A stretch of DNA of 64,000 nt from Pegoplata infirma (Eukaryota; Arthropoda; Insecta; Diptera; Anthomyiidae). How positions within the stretch are numbered: position 1 is the first letter of the stretch; every line of letters starts with the position of its first letter. A program made the translations under genes and the position numbers. Positions 45,135 to 56,891 of the stretch are shown piece by piece. The notes beneath the pieces were generated by a model. It saw only the letters and a program-made list of their open reading frames with translations, searched no databases and was not told the origin of the DNA. The DNA is taken from assembly GCA_963921195.1 (NCBI GenBank), contig OY992539.1, positions 160,958,622 through 161,022,621 of the forward strand, written 5' to 3'.

Positions 45135-47780
45135 ATGAACCAGATAAAAATATGTTTTTGGAACGCCAATGGTCTCAGCCAACATAAACAAGAAGTAGAA
45201 CACTTCTTGAGTTCCCAAGAAATCGACATACTGCTAATATCTGAGACACATTTTACTGTTAAAAACTGCTTTAGAATCAACGGATATTCAACTTACGATA
45301 CTAAACACCCCAGTGGAAAAGTGTGTGGTGGCTCCGCCATAATTATAAAAGAAAAACTGAGTCATTTTCCAATGAACGAATATTGAACAGAACACATCCA
45401 AGCCACTTCGATTACCCTTATTGCTGGAAATCTAACAATTTCTTCTGTTTATTGTCCTCCTAAACATAGCATATCGGAATCCCAATACACCCATTACTAC
45501 AAAACCTTAGGTACCAAATTTATTGCAGCTGGGGATTACAACGCAAAGCACACGCACTGGGGTTCTCGACTCAATAACACTAAAGGGAGACAGCTTTTAA
45601 AATCGTTAGTCTCATGCAAACTAGATGTTGTCTCTGGGGGTCAGCCAACTCATTGGCCATCAGACCCAAACAAGATTCCAGATATTTTCGACTTTGCGGT
45701 ACTAAAGAACATTAAACGTGAACACATTTCTATAGTCACATCTCTAGATCTCTCGTCCGACCATTCGCCTTCAATATTGACTGTCTTTCAGGAACATCCG
45801 ATCCCAAAGCACCGGTATTTCCCAAATAGGATGACAAATTGGCTTAAGTACAAAAAGTATATAAGTTCACACTTACCCTCTAATATCTCATTGAAAAATG
45901 AAGAAGAAGTACAAGAAGCAATAAGCATGTTTACAGATACAATTTATAACGCAGCAAAAGTGTCTACACCGACTATAAATCAGACTACAAAAAAAGCACA
46001 ATGTCCACAAAATGTTGAAACTCTGATCAGAGAAAAAAGAAACCTTAGAAGATTATGGCAGCAACATAGATCTCCAGCTTTAAAACTCCAACTAACCCAA
46101 TGTCAAAGAGCACTTCGCAAAGTTCTCCAGGAAAACAAAGTATCGTCTCTCCAAAGACATTTACAAAGTCTTGATCCAACAGAAAGAACTAACTACAGCC
46201 TATGGAAAGCCACTAAAAACCTAAACTGTCCTATTAGTTACGAGTCTCCAGTTCGCCTTATTGACGGCAGTTGGGCCAGAAGTCCAGATGATAAATCTAA
46301 AGCCTTTGCGGACCACTTAGAACAAGTGTTCACACCCAATAACACCAACTCCGACATAATTATCCCACATATAAATGAGAAAGTAGTTTCCCCCATGAAA
46401 CTTCGATTTCCTAACATAATAACAGCTGTTCGAAATCTCAACACAAAGAAATCTCCTGGTCAAGACAAAATTACAGCAAAAATGTTATGTGAACTACCTA
46501 GCAATGCTCTAAGACATATCCTTTATATATTTAACGCAATCCTGCGTATAGGCTTTTACCCTTCCTCTTGGAAAATCTCCGAGATTATAATGATTCCAAA
46601 GCCAGGAAAAGATCCCAGTCAAGTAAGCTCATACAGGCCAATAAGTCTTCTCTCGATTTTATCAAAGCTTTTTGAAAAATTATTTCTAAATGCACTAACT
46701 CCATTCCTTAACGATCACCAAATCATCCCCGCTCACCAATTTGGGTTCCGAAAAGACCACAGTACGGTAGAACAAGTTCATCGAATAGTGACTCTTATCA
46801 GAAGAACATTTGAGGAAAAACTATATTGCACTTCATTATTTATTGATATTTCTCAGGCCTTTGACAAAGTCTGGCACAAAGGGTTAATATATAAAATAGT
46901 TTCGCTGTTACCCCAAAATACACACAAGCTTCTAAAAAGTTACTTAACTGACAGAACATTCGTGGTCAAGGTCAAAGACATAATCTCAAGCCCCAGACAA
47001 ATTTTGGCTGGTGTTCCCCAAGGCAGTATTCTTGGTCCCCTTATGTATATTCTATTCACTGCAGATATGCCCACAAGTGCCCTTACACATACTTCAACCT
47101 TCGCAGACGACACCGCATTTCTTTGTATAGATAAAAATCCTAATATTGCTTCTTACAACTTGCAAACTCACATTTATGAAGTTGAAAAATGGCTTACTAA
47201 GTGGAAAATAATGGTAAATCCTTCGAAATGTGCCCAGGTTACATTTACCTTAAGAAGGGAAAACTGCCCTAATATAACAATAAACAATGTCAATGTCCCT
47301 GAGAAGTCGCATATAAAATATCTGGGAATTCACCTCGACCGACGTCTCACTTGGTCTCAACATATTGACTCAAAATGTACACAACTAAAACTTAAAACTT
47401 CTCAGTTGCTCTGGCTCCTAAACTCTCACTCCACCCTCAATCTTGAATTTAAGGTCCTATTATACAAAGCCATCCTCAAGCCAATCTGGACTTAAGGAAT
47501 ACAACTATGGGGAACTGCATCAGTATCCAATGTTGAAAAACTTCAAAGAAGGCAATCCAAAATATTACGCCTTATAACTGGCAGCCCGTGGTTTATCCGC
47601 AACGAAAACATACACAAAGATCTTAGCATCCCATACATCCGTGAAGAAATACAGAAATATTGTTCCAAATATGTTCGTAAATTGTCAACACACCCAAATC
47701 CCTTAGCTCAGAATCTACTCCTATTTAGAGGACATAGTCGTTTAAATAGGGTAGATACATTGGCTATAGCTCACCAGTAA
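45135..47780 (+). pseudogene. Jockey-type LINE ORF2: endonuclease-reverse transcriptase, two stops
   Basis: The start codon overlaps the ORF1 stop as ATGA (45135-45138), as in translationally coupled LINE ORFs. The 882-codon frame is open except for TGA at 45384-45386 (codon 84) and TAA at 47493-47495 (codon 787). The endonuclease domain has WNANGL near the start, ETHF, GDYNAKHTHWGS near 131 and SDHSPS near 208. The reverse transcriptase has LFIDISQAFDKVWH and the palm motif FADDTAFL near 656. The C-terminal part after the second stop keeps LQRRQSKILRLITG. One would expect a nuclear reverse transcriptase in an intact copy; this one is inactivated. Confidence 0.92.
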
Positions 47781-48894
47781 AGAAACGCAAAACCTGTTAA
47801 CACTCATTGGTCACTTATGCGCTGGCATCAGGGCCACAATATATATTTAGTTTAAGATATTAATACTTATTGTCATTTTTCTTAAAGAAAAGATCCAATA
47901 AACAAAATAAAGCTTTAAAAAAAAAAAAAAAATTCTCAGACATTTTTCTTATAGAGAGTTTTAGCACAGTATATACAGTAGCGAAACTCTTTTTTTAGGT
48001 TTATTTGAATCATTCTGTCACTAATACTATCACACTTTGTCTTGCATGTGTTAGTAAAATTCGATACAGGATGCAATAATAATTTTGGTGCTTAATTAAC
48101 AAATTTACTTAAATGAGAAAAAGTACGCAACACATAACCGTTAATAATAAATTTCCTTTTATAAAACAACGCCCAATGTTGTTTATAACTTAAATCTATG
48201 CATTATTTTTGCAAAAATTAAGAAATGACAAATCAACAATTTTATTACCTACATAACACCCATTATAAAATTTGTCAGTTAAGAAAATTTTTATAGCATA
48301 CTGTTCCGGGTGTTACATCGAAATGTCATTTTTTTTGTATTTTACCTCAGACACGTCATAATTTTTTAGTCACCACTTTCGAACTTGACGTATGGCATCA
48401 AATTTTGAAAATATTTATTTACAAAATTCTCTAAAAAAAATAATTTATTAAAAAATCGGTTTTTTATTTTTTGTGTTAAAAATATGTACAAATGTACATG
48501 AAAGAAAATAAAATGTATTTATTACAATAAAAAATACTTCAAAACGAAATAATTTCAAATAGGTATATATTCATTGTTTAAAATATATATAATAGAAATC
48601 AATTTTTTAATGAAATTTATATATTTATTTTAGATAGCTTAAAATAAGTGTCGATATCTAGGATAAGCAGTTATAAACCATCCGAGGAAATAATTCAGTA
48701 CATCAATTTGCAGCAACAAGAAGCCAAGTTACATATGTACCACCAAACATGGACTAATTCGGAACAATGTATTTTTTGTTGCAGAAAACCCTATTCTTAA
48801 AAAAAAGTGAATCTTAAAGTATTTTGGAAATTTTGTTTAATGCAACAGAAATCTCAAAATCTAAGCCATTTTTTCCTGCAAAAATTTAGGAAAA

Positions 48895-51800
48895 AACTCA
48901 AATACGGAGACTTTATCTATAGGAAAATGTCTCAGATTGTAAGACTTTTTCTGTAGGAAAAATATCTCAGATTCTGAGACTTTCTGTAGGAAAACTATCT
49001 CAGATGCTGATACTTTTTCTATAGCAAAAATGTCTCAGATTCTGAGACTTTTTCTATAGGAAAAACGTCTATGATTCTGAGACATTCTATAGGAAAAATA
49101 TCACAAATTCTGAGACTTTTTTTATAGGAAAAATGTCAGATATTGAGACTTTTTCTATAGGAAAAATGTCTCAGATTCTGAGACTTTTTCTATAGGAAAA
49201 AGGTCTCACATTCTGAGACTTTTTCTATGGGAAAAATGTCTCAGATTCTGAGACTTTCTATAGGAAAAATGTCTCAGATTCTGAGACTTTTTCTATAGGA
49301 AAAATGTCTCAGATTCTGAGACTTTTTCTATAGGAAAAATGTCTCAGATTCTGTCTCAGATTCTGAGACTTTTTCTATAGGAAAAATGTCTCAGATTCTG
49401 AGACTTTTTCTATAGGAAAAATGTCTCAGATTCAGAGACTTTTTCTATAGGAAAAATGTCTCAGATTCTGAGACTTTTTCTATAGGAAAAATGTCTCAGA
49501 TTCTGAGACTTTTTCTATAGGAAAAATGTCTCAGATTCTGAGACTTTTCCTATAGGAAAAATGTCTCAGATTCTGAGACTTTTTCTATAGGAAAAATGTC
49601 TCAGATTCTGAGACTTTTTCTATAGGAAAAATGTCTCAGATTCTGAGACTTTTTCTATAGGAAAAATGTCTCAGATTCTGAGATTTTATCTATAGGAAAA
49701 ATGTTTCAGATTAGGAGACTTTTTCTATAGGAAAAATTTCTCATAATCTGAGACTTTTTCTAAAGAAAAAATGTCTCATATTATGTCAAAAGTCTCAAAA
49801 TCTTAGACATTTTTCCTATAGAAAAATTCTCAGAATCTAAGACATTTTTCCTATAGAAAAAGTCTGAGAATCTGAGACATTTTTTCTATAAAAAGGCTCA
49901 GAATCTGAGACATTTAGAAAAATCCGCAGAATCTAAGACATTTTTCCTATCGAAAAAGTCTCAGAATCTGAGATATTTTTCTCAGGGAAATCTGGGACAT
50001 TTGTCTCGGAATCTGAGTTATTTTTTCTATAGAAAATTTCTCAGAATCTAAAGACATTTTTCCTATAGAAAAAGTCTCAGAATCTGACACATTTTTGCTA
50101 TAGGAAAAATGTCTCAGAATCTGAGACTTTTTCTATAGGAAAAATGTCTCAGAGTCAGAAACTTTTTCTATAGGAAAAATGTCTCAGAATCAGAGACTTT
50201 TTCTATAGGAAAAATGTCTCAGAATCTGAGACTTTTTCTATAGGAAAAATGTCTCAGAACCTGAGACTTTTTCTATAGGAAAAATGTCTCAGAATCTGAG
50301 ACTTTTTCTATAGGAAAAATGTCTCAGAATCTGAGACTTTTTCTATAGGATAAATGTCTCAGAATCAGAGACTTTTTCTATAGGAAAAATGTCTCAGAAT
50401 CAGAGACTTTTTCTATAGGAAAAATGTCTCAGAATCCGAGACTTTTTCTATAAAAAAAATGTCTCAGAATCTGAGACTTTTTCAATAGGAAAAATGTCTC
50501 ACAATCTGAGACTTTTTTTATAGGAAAAATGTCTCAGAATCTGAGACATTTTCTATAGGAAAAATGTCTCAGAATCTGAGACATTTTCTATAGGAAAAAT
50601 GTCTCAGAATCTGAGACTTTTTCTATAGGAAAAATGTCTCAGAATCTGAGACTTTTTCTATAGGAAAAATGTCTCAGAATCTGAGACTTTTTCTATAGGA
50701 AAAATGTCTCAGAATTTGAGACTTTTTCTATAGGAAAAATGTCTCAGAATCTGAGACTTTTTCTATAGGAAAAATGTCTCAGAATCTGAGACTTTTTCTA
50801 TAGGAAAAATGTCTCAGAATCTGAGACTTTCTATAGGAAAAATGTCTCAGAATCTGCGACTTTTTCTATAGGAAAAATGTCTCAGAATCTGAGACTTTTT
50901 CTATAGGAAAAATGTCTCAGAATCTGAGACTTTTTCTATAGGAAAAATGTCTCAGAATCTGAGACTTTTTCTATAGGAAAAATGTCTCAGAATCTGAGAC
51001 TTTTTCTATAGGAAAAATGTCTCAGAATCTGAGACTTTTTCTATAGGAAAAATGTCTCAGAATCTGAGACTTTTTCTATAGGAAAAATGTCTCAGAATCT
51101 GAGACTTTTTCTATAGGAAAAATGTCTCAGAATCTGAGACTTTTTCTATAGGAAAAATGTCTCAGAATCTGAGACTTTTTCTATAGGAAAAATGTCTCAG
51201 AATCTGAGACTTTTAATTGGGAAAATGTCTCAGAATTTGAGACTTTTCCTAAAGGAAAAATGTTTCAGAATTTGAGACTTTTTATTGGGAAAATGTCTCA
51301 GAATCTGAGACTTTTTTATAGGAAAAATGTCCTAGAATCCGAGACTTTTTCTATAGGAAAAATGTGTCAGAATCTGAGACTTTCTCTATCAGTAAAATGT
51401 CTCAGAGTAGGAGACTTTTTCTATAGGAAAAATGTCTCAGAATCTTAGACTTTTTGTAAAGGAAAAATGTCTCAGAATTTAAGACTTTTTCTATAGAAAA
51501 AATGTCTTAGAATCTGAGACCTTTTCTATCAGAAAAATGTCTCGGAATAAGAGACTTTTTCTAAAGGAAAAATGTCGCAGAATCTGAAGCTTTCTCTATA
51601 GTAAAAATGTCTTAGAATCTGAGACTTTTTCTGCGGGAAAAATGTCTGAGAATCTGAAACTTTTTCTATAAAAAAAAACCGTTTCAGAATCTGCGACCTT
51701 TACTATAGAAAAAATGTTTTGGAATCTGAAACTTTTTCTATAGGAAAAATATCTTAGAATCTGATACTTTTCTGTAGGAAATTTGTCTCAGAATCTCAGA

Positions 51801-51960
51801 CTTTTTCTATAGGAAAAATGTATCAGAAACTAAGCCTTTTTCTATAGGAAAATTATAGAAAAAAGTGTCAGAATCTGATACTTTTTCTATAAGAAAAATA
51901 TCTCAGAGTCTGAGACTTCCTATAGGAAAAATGTCTCAGAGTCTATGCTTTTTCTGCGGA
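48895..51960 (+). repeat. 35-bp satellite array, about 85 units
   Basis: The unit is GAGACTTTTTCTATAGGAAA + AATGTCTCAGAATCT. Units at about 48.9-49.77 kb have T in the centre of the TCTCAGANTCTGAGA dyad. Those at about 50.1-51.9 kb have A. Between them (49.78-50.09 kb) the array is inverted. The middle is nearly perfect and both edges decay. Each unit contains two dyads, GTCTCAGANTCTGAGAC and TTTTTCTATAGGAAAAA. The short ORF at 51260 follows the repeat. Confidence 0.95.
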
Positions 51961-52086
51961 AAAAATTGTTTTTAAGAAAAAATATCTTAATCGGAAATCA
52001 TTTATAATTTATTAAATTTTCTACATAAGATTTATGTTTTATTAATAAAAAAGTATTTATTTAATTTAGAAACCTTTTAAATGATG

Positions 52087-52833
52087 CACTCAAAATAATT
52101 ACTCTGTTAAAAACTCTGTAAAATGACTGTAATCTCAATTCGACAGACATTTGACAAAGTTATCTGTCGAAATACAGATTTTAAGAATATACTTTGTATT
52201 TTCTTGTAACCGAAAAACAAAATTTTATCTGTAATTTTACTTTTTACTTTGTAATCTCTATTTTACAGATAATAAACAGAGTTTTTTGTTAAAATACAGA
52301 TTTTATACATTTTCTCGTAACCAAAATACTAAATTTCAACTGTAATTTTACTTATTGCTCTGTAATACAGTTTTTAAATAAAAAACTCTTCAAAAAACTT
52401 TCAACCGCTCTTTAAAAAGCGTCTTAAATTACAATAAAACCTGGTAAATTTTACTAGGATGTCGGGTTAAATTGGAGGTACTCGTAAAATACATCGTAAT
52501 TTTCACAAAAATAAAAAGAAGTAAATTTACAATTTGGAAGCATTAAAGCTGGCAAATTTACTCGGTGGCATTTTCCAATTGTCAACACTACTTGAACAAT
52601 AAGGAAAAAGAAATTGATCAGAAATCAAATAGTAAATAAAATAGTAAAATTCTGGTCGCTTTTATCAATATTCTACAGATAATTCTGTAAATTTACAGGT
52701 TTTTTTTATCGAAATCATTTTACTGAGTTTTCTTCGTAAAATAACAGAAAATCTTGCTGGTTGGAAATCTATGGTATTTTCTGCTGGCTCAGCAGAGTAT
52801 CTCTGTAATTTAACAGAGTGATTATTTTGAGTG
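52087..52833. mobile_element. CACTCA-ended MITE, 747 bp
   Basis: CACTCAAAATAATTACTCTG and its complement (…CAGAGTGATTATTTTGAGTG) are near-perfect TIRs. TG is found on both sides (52085-52086, 52834-52835). Inner words CTGTAATTTTAC and TACAGATTTTA recur. It shares the CACTCA start with 39080 and 40223, but those have TA flanks. Confidence 0.75.
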
Positions 52834-53272
52834 TGCATTATTTATTTAGTTTACAGTCAGGATACATTTAAATTCTGGTTGTTTACTTTGGGGAGAACCG
52901 TTGAGAAGCGTCAAATGTATCAGTTCTCATCACAAGTTTGAGGTTGTCAATTTGGTGGCCCATCAGTGGAAGAACAGAAAAGAAAGCCCACTTGAGAATG
53001 AGCAATCACTGGGACTCATAAACAATGTTGCTTTCTTTAGCATATAATTTTCGCACTTTTTGTTTTCTTAAATTTACAACATTTAATTCAAAAAGATTTT
53101 TTTACAAAATTTTAAAAACAAAACAAAAAATAAATATACACAAATGTCACTAAAATTCAAATTTCTGACAAATATGGTGAATACACACATTTCCTATATG
53201 TGTGAGCAAAATAAGGTGAATAAAAAAGGGGGAAAATTCACCATTAAGAGTTTCGCTACTGTATATACTGTG

Positions 53273-53560
53273 GTTTTAGATTCTGAGACATTTTTTTTTT
53301 AGAAAAGTGTAAGATTCTGAGACATTTTTTTTAAAGAAATAGTCTCGTTCTAAGACATTTTTCTAAAAGACAAATTCGCATTTTAAGATTTGACTACATT
53401 TTACTTACAATTATGTCCATTTTTTGTGTACATAAAACTTCAGGTTCTAAGATATTTTTTCATTAGAATCTTAAGTTAAAAAGTTTCAAACTCCAAGAAA
53501 AAATTTTCAGATTTTGAGACAAATTTTCCGTTTCAAAACATTTTTCTTCAAAAAATTTTA
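53273..53560 (-). repeat. Degenerate 35-bp satellite, right remainder of outer array
   Basis: AGATTCTGAGACATTTTTTT units continue the outer array (same strand sense as 31.4-33.6 kb) after the 5.3 kb element, fading out near 53560. Confidence 0.7.
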
Positions 53561-53665
53561 GATTCTTAATGTTTTTCTATTTTTTCAAGAAGTTTTTTAA
53601 TATTGTTCCTTTTATTTGATACCAAATTCTGAAATTTGTGAATTTCAGCCACTGTATATGTCCAT

Positions 53666-54098
53666 TAGGGATATAACCATTTGCATATTTTTGAAAATAT
53701 CAAAAAGGACCTATCATAGTGAGAAAGTACATAGAAAATCAATAAGAAATGCGTCCTCTTTTTTTTGCGAATGTTAAAAAAGGTTCGGCACCGATCGCGA
53801 TGAAGTTTTTACTAATATTTTTTTCAAATATTCATTCAACCCATGTTTCAAATGTTGAAAATCATACTGCTAATTTTTTCTTGTTTTATTTTTGTTGTAA
53901 AACGACGAAAAACAAAATAACGTTGAAAGGGACGGATTCCCACCATAAAATATACAAAAATTAAAATTTGAGGTGTTTTAGAAATTGCAATCGGTGCCGA
54001 AGGTTTTTGGACCAAAATGACCCCGTATAACGTTTTTTGTTATCAGTATAACATTGCCCATACCGTTATGATAGGTTCTTATTTTGGTTATACCCCTA
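53666..54098 (+). mobile_element. hAT-type MITE, 433 bp, copy 1
   Basis: TIRs TAGGGATATAACCA/TGGTTATACCCCTA and exact 8-bp duplication ATGTCCAT (53658-53665, 54099-54106). Exactly as long as the reverse copy at 59197-59629. The 71-codon ORF inside is partly shared with that copy, but a 68-codon version there differs by indels and no domain is seen. Confidence 0.92.
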
Positions 54099-54181
54099 AT
54101 GTCCATATCAAAGTTCATACATAACCATATATAAATTTAAATAATTATATATTAGCATATATGATTATATCATATATTTTT

Positions 54182-54850
54182 TACTCGGGATATTAAAAAA
54201 AGGGGTGTGGCAACTTAAGTCCCTTTGTATGGCCCCTCATCAGTTAGTCAGTTAGTAAAAATCGGCTAAGCCGTTTTTGCGTGATTGCGGAACTGGCAAA
54301 AATAATTTTCAAATAATGCAAAGGGGCTCGGCATTTTGCAACACCTTTGCCCAATCACGCGCTAATATGGTTTATTGTTCCCGCCTGGGTTAGTACTATA
54401 TGTGGTGAAAGTTTTGTTTAAATCAGTTTAGGCGCTTAAGCATAATTACAGAACAGACAGATAAAATTTTCAGCGTGTTCCATAGGGGCGTAGCAACTTA
54501 CGCCACGTGGTCGAAACGCGCTCTATTATAGTTTTTAGTTCCAGCTTCAAAAGTACTATATGTGGTGAAAATTCCAGTAAAATCGGTTATGCCGTATAAA
54601 CATGAATATGGAACTGGCAGAAATAACTTTCAATGTAATACAAAAAGCGTGGGATTTTGTTCCCCTTCGCCAAATCGCACTCTTTTATGGTCTTTAGTTT
54701 CCGCCTCGGTTAGTACTATCTGTTGCGAAAATTTTATGTTAATTGGTTCAGCAGGCACAAATAATTGAAATTAATACAAAGGGGCGGCATTTTACAACGC
54801 CATCACATGCTGATATGGCATATTGTTCCCGCTTCGGTTTGTACTATTTG
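54182..54850 (+). repeat. Degenerate tandem repeat, about 200 bp units
   Basis: GTTAGTACTATATGTGGTGA-like and CACGCGCTAATATGG-like phrases recur at about 54330-54410, 54510-54570, 54680-54730 and 54800-54850. Some units also share GAAATAACTTTCAATGTAAT. It starts directly after a TTTTTTACTCGGG terminus (54179-54191) and is related to 29881-30063. Confidence 0.65.
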
Positions 54851-55116
54851 TATAATATAACATTACTTAAACATCGACAAACATAATTTTAGCAAAATTT
54901 AGTAAAAGGCTATAAATAAACTCCATACAAAAAAATTACCAAGTAGGATTGCTCAATATGACCCTAGTTTTTTTTTGCGTGTAGGTAATTTGAAAAAGGG
55001 TTATTTTACCACCAGTACTAGGTCTGGCAAGTAAGACCCTGAATACCACTATTGTTCTTTAAAAAAATTACTTATTGACACACATGACTTAATGATTAAA
55101 ACTATTTACAATGTAG

Positions 55117-55793
55117 ATTTACGGTTGGGTTGGAAGAAGCTCTGAAACTATAATGGTTAACTCATCTTGGACGGAAAATCACATTCTAGATTTGTGGGAC
55201 GTGCCTTTCAAAACACATCGAGTATATCCTCCATGCGAAGTGAATAACATCAAGAGCTTGCAGCGCATTGAGAATTGCAACGAATTAATAATTTTATCCG
55301 TGGGTCAATTTCGCCCAGAGAAAGATCATCCACTCCAATTGCAAGCAATGTATGAGTTGCGAACTTTATTGAGTTGGAATGAAGAACTTTGGAGTAAAAT
55401 ACGTTTAATGATAGTGGGATCATGTCGCAATGAATCAGATTATGAACGTCTTAAAAACATGCAAGATCTCACAAAACATTTGTCTTTGGAAAACAACGTC
55501 GAATTTAAAGTTAACGTCCCATACCTTGAATTGTTAGAGTTGTACAAAACAACAAGTATTGGAATACATACAATGTGGAATGAACATTTTGGTATAGGAA
55601 TTGTTGAATGCATGGCAGCTGGTATTATAATGGTGGCTCATAAATCTGGTGGACCTTTATTGGACATAATAGAAACATCGGAAGGCAGTCAAAATGGATT
55701 TTTAGCTAGTGATGCGGTAGAATATGCCAACTGTATTTTGACTATAATTTGCAATTCTAAGGACATTAATGAGAGCATACGAAATGCAGCCAG
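55117..55793 (+). CDS. ALG11: ALG11-like alpha-1,2-mannosyltransferase, internal exon
   Basis: ALG11 adds the fourth and fifth mannoses to the dolichol-linked oligosaccharide on the cytosolic face of the ER, using GDP-mannose, in N-glycan precursor synthesis. The exon gives about 225 residues of the C-terminal GT4 (GT-B) domain. MVNSSWTENHI lies at the start, SVGQFRPEKDHPLQL marks the nucleotide-sugar site, and EHFGIGIVE is the EX7E motif, followed by MAAG and HKSGGP. A TTTACAATGTAG acceptor precedes 55117 and the frame is open from there. The donor is CAG/GTAAGC at 55793/55794, leaving phase 2. The full protein is about 475-490 residues, so N-terminal exons and the last coding exon are missing here; I could not find them. 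No frame damage is seen, so a functional gene with large introns is more likely than a pseudogene. Confidence 0.88.
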
Positions 55794-55839
55794 GTAAGCT
55801 TTTTAAATATGTATATTAGGTTATAGATAACACAATTAA

Positions 55840-55885
55840 AAAAAGTAAAATTCGGCCTTGCCGAATATATTTCTACCATAGTTGG
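55840..55885 (-). mobile_element. DINE-1-like terminal fragment
   Basis: AAAGTAAAATTCGGCCTTGC and the TTCGGCCTTGCCGAA hairpin match the end of the elements at 36295 and 25565. It lies about 50 bp downstream of the ALG11 donor. The rest of the element is not recognisable. Confidence 0.55.
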
Positions 55886-56045
55886 GCAATGATAGAAATT
55901 TGTATTCAATGAAATCGATTTCATTGAGCATTTTATATGAAAAAATCAATGACTCAATGATTTGGGCCCAACTCTGATTGCTACCATAAAAAAGAGTATA
56001 AATGAAATAGAGTTGGATTTCGCATGAACAAGTATTAGTGACAGC

Positions 56046-56459
56046 TGGGGTTGTAAAAGTACCGGGTATTTGGGTACTTGGTATCCAGTACCAACAAATT
56101 TTCCGGGTACCCACTACCAAAAAGTCCCTACCCAATACTTTTTAGGGTTGTATTTTTTTCCATTTTAGCAATTAATTTATCTAAAAAGTGTAAAAATCGT
56201 ATAAGATTTTATAAAATATATTTTAAAAAATTGGTTAGCCATTGGCGCTTGTATAAAACAAGTGTCAAAAATACTGAATAATGTATAAAAATAATGTATA
56301 ATGGTTAAATATAATGTAATATATATAGTTTTTTAAATTTTGCTTAAAAAACATACTGAGCGTATACTAAACAAAAAGTATCGAGTAGTATCGAGTACCC
56401 AATTCAAAAGGTATTGAGTTGTATTGAGTACTGAAAAGTAGCAGACTTTTACATCCCTA
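56046..56459. mobile_element. hAT-type MITE, 414 bp
   Basis: Ends TGGGGTTGTAAAAGT and ACTTTTACATCCCTA are inverted with three mismatches. GTGACAGC is duplicated exactly (56038-56045, 56460-56467). Subterminal words GGTACTTGGTATCCAGTACC and GTATCGAGTAGTATCGAGTA are repeated and inverted. It lies in the presumed ALG11 intron. Confidence 0.88.
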
Positions 56460-56891
56460 GTGACAGCACTACAGTACAGACTAGTATGCAAACAATGGTG
56501 CTTATTGCGTACTTTCCAACATGGTATGGTTTTTAGTACAGAATTATCATCGAGCTTTTGTGCATTTATCACAGTACAATCTTTATGGGTCCAAGACCGA
56601 CATTTGAATTTAGTAAATTGCGAATGTGATCATTGGCTGGATTGGCAAAGAACAAAAATTTATTTTTTATTTTACGTATATTAAAAATAAATTACTATGT
56701 TTTTGTTAAGCAAGTATCATCTAAATCTGATTTTTTCAATTCGAGTGTGGTTGTTGTTGTAGCGTCCACTGGAGGTTCACATGCAGATACAAAGAAATGT
56801 TAGTAATTAACTAAATTATTTTTAAATATATTATTAAAAATATTCTGGGATGGGGATGGGAAGGGGATTGGGATAGGAGACATAAAACAGG

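Larger units (their letters stand above)
33583..47931 (+). mobile_element. Jockey-type LINE, split by a 10.3 kb insertion
   Basis: Flanked by the exact 8-bp duplication ATTCTCAG (33575-33582, 47932-47939) within the 35-bp satellite. It ends with AATAAA near 47906 and a 15-16 base A tail. Subtracting the insertion 34717-45063 and one TSD leaves about 4.0 kb. The element starts inside ORF1 without an ATG, so it is 5'-truncated. It carries frameshifts in ORF1 and two stops in ORF2, so it is dead. Confidence 0.92.
47965..53272. mobile_element. 5.3 kb element with 27-bp TIRs carrying a satellite array
   Basis: CACAGTATATACAGTAGCGA + AACTCTT at the left and its exact complement at the right (53246-53272) form 27-bp TIRs. 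GTTTTAG is repeated on each side (47958-47964, 53273-53279), a 7-bp duplication. Joining the flanks restores the degenerate 35-bp satellite almost in register. Inside: about 900 bp of AT-rich sequence, a 3 kb homogeneous satellite array, a CACTCA-ended MITE and about 430 bp of right flank. No transposase is seen; the superfamily is unknown. Confidence 0.85.

Noticed and set aside
48895..51960. Regular short repeats resembling a CRISPR array
   Set aside because: The period is 35 bp with no unique spacers; repeats are contiguous and the context is a fly nuclear genome with TIRs around it. This is a satellite.
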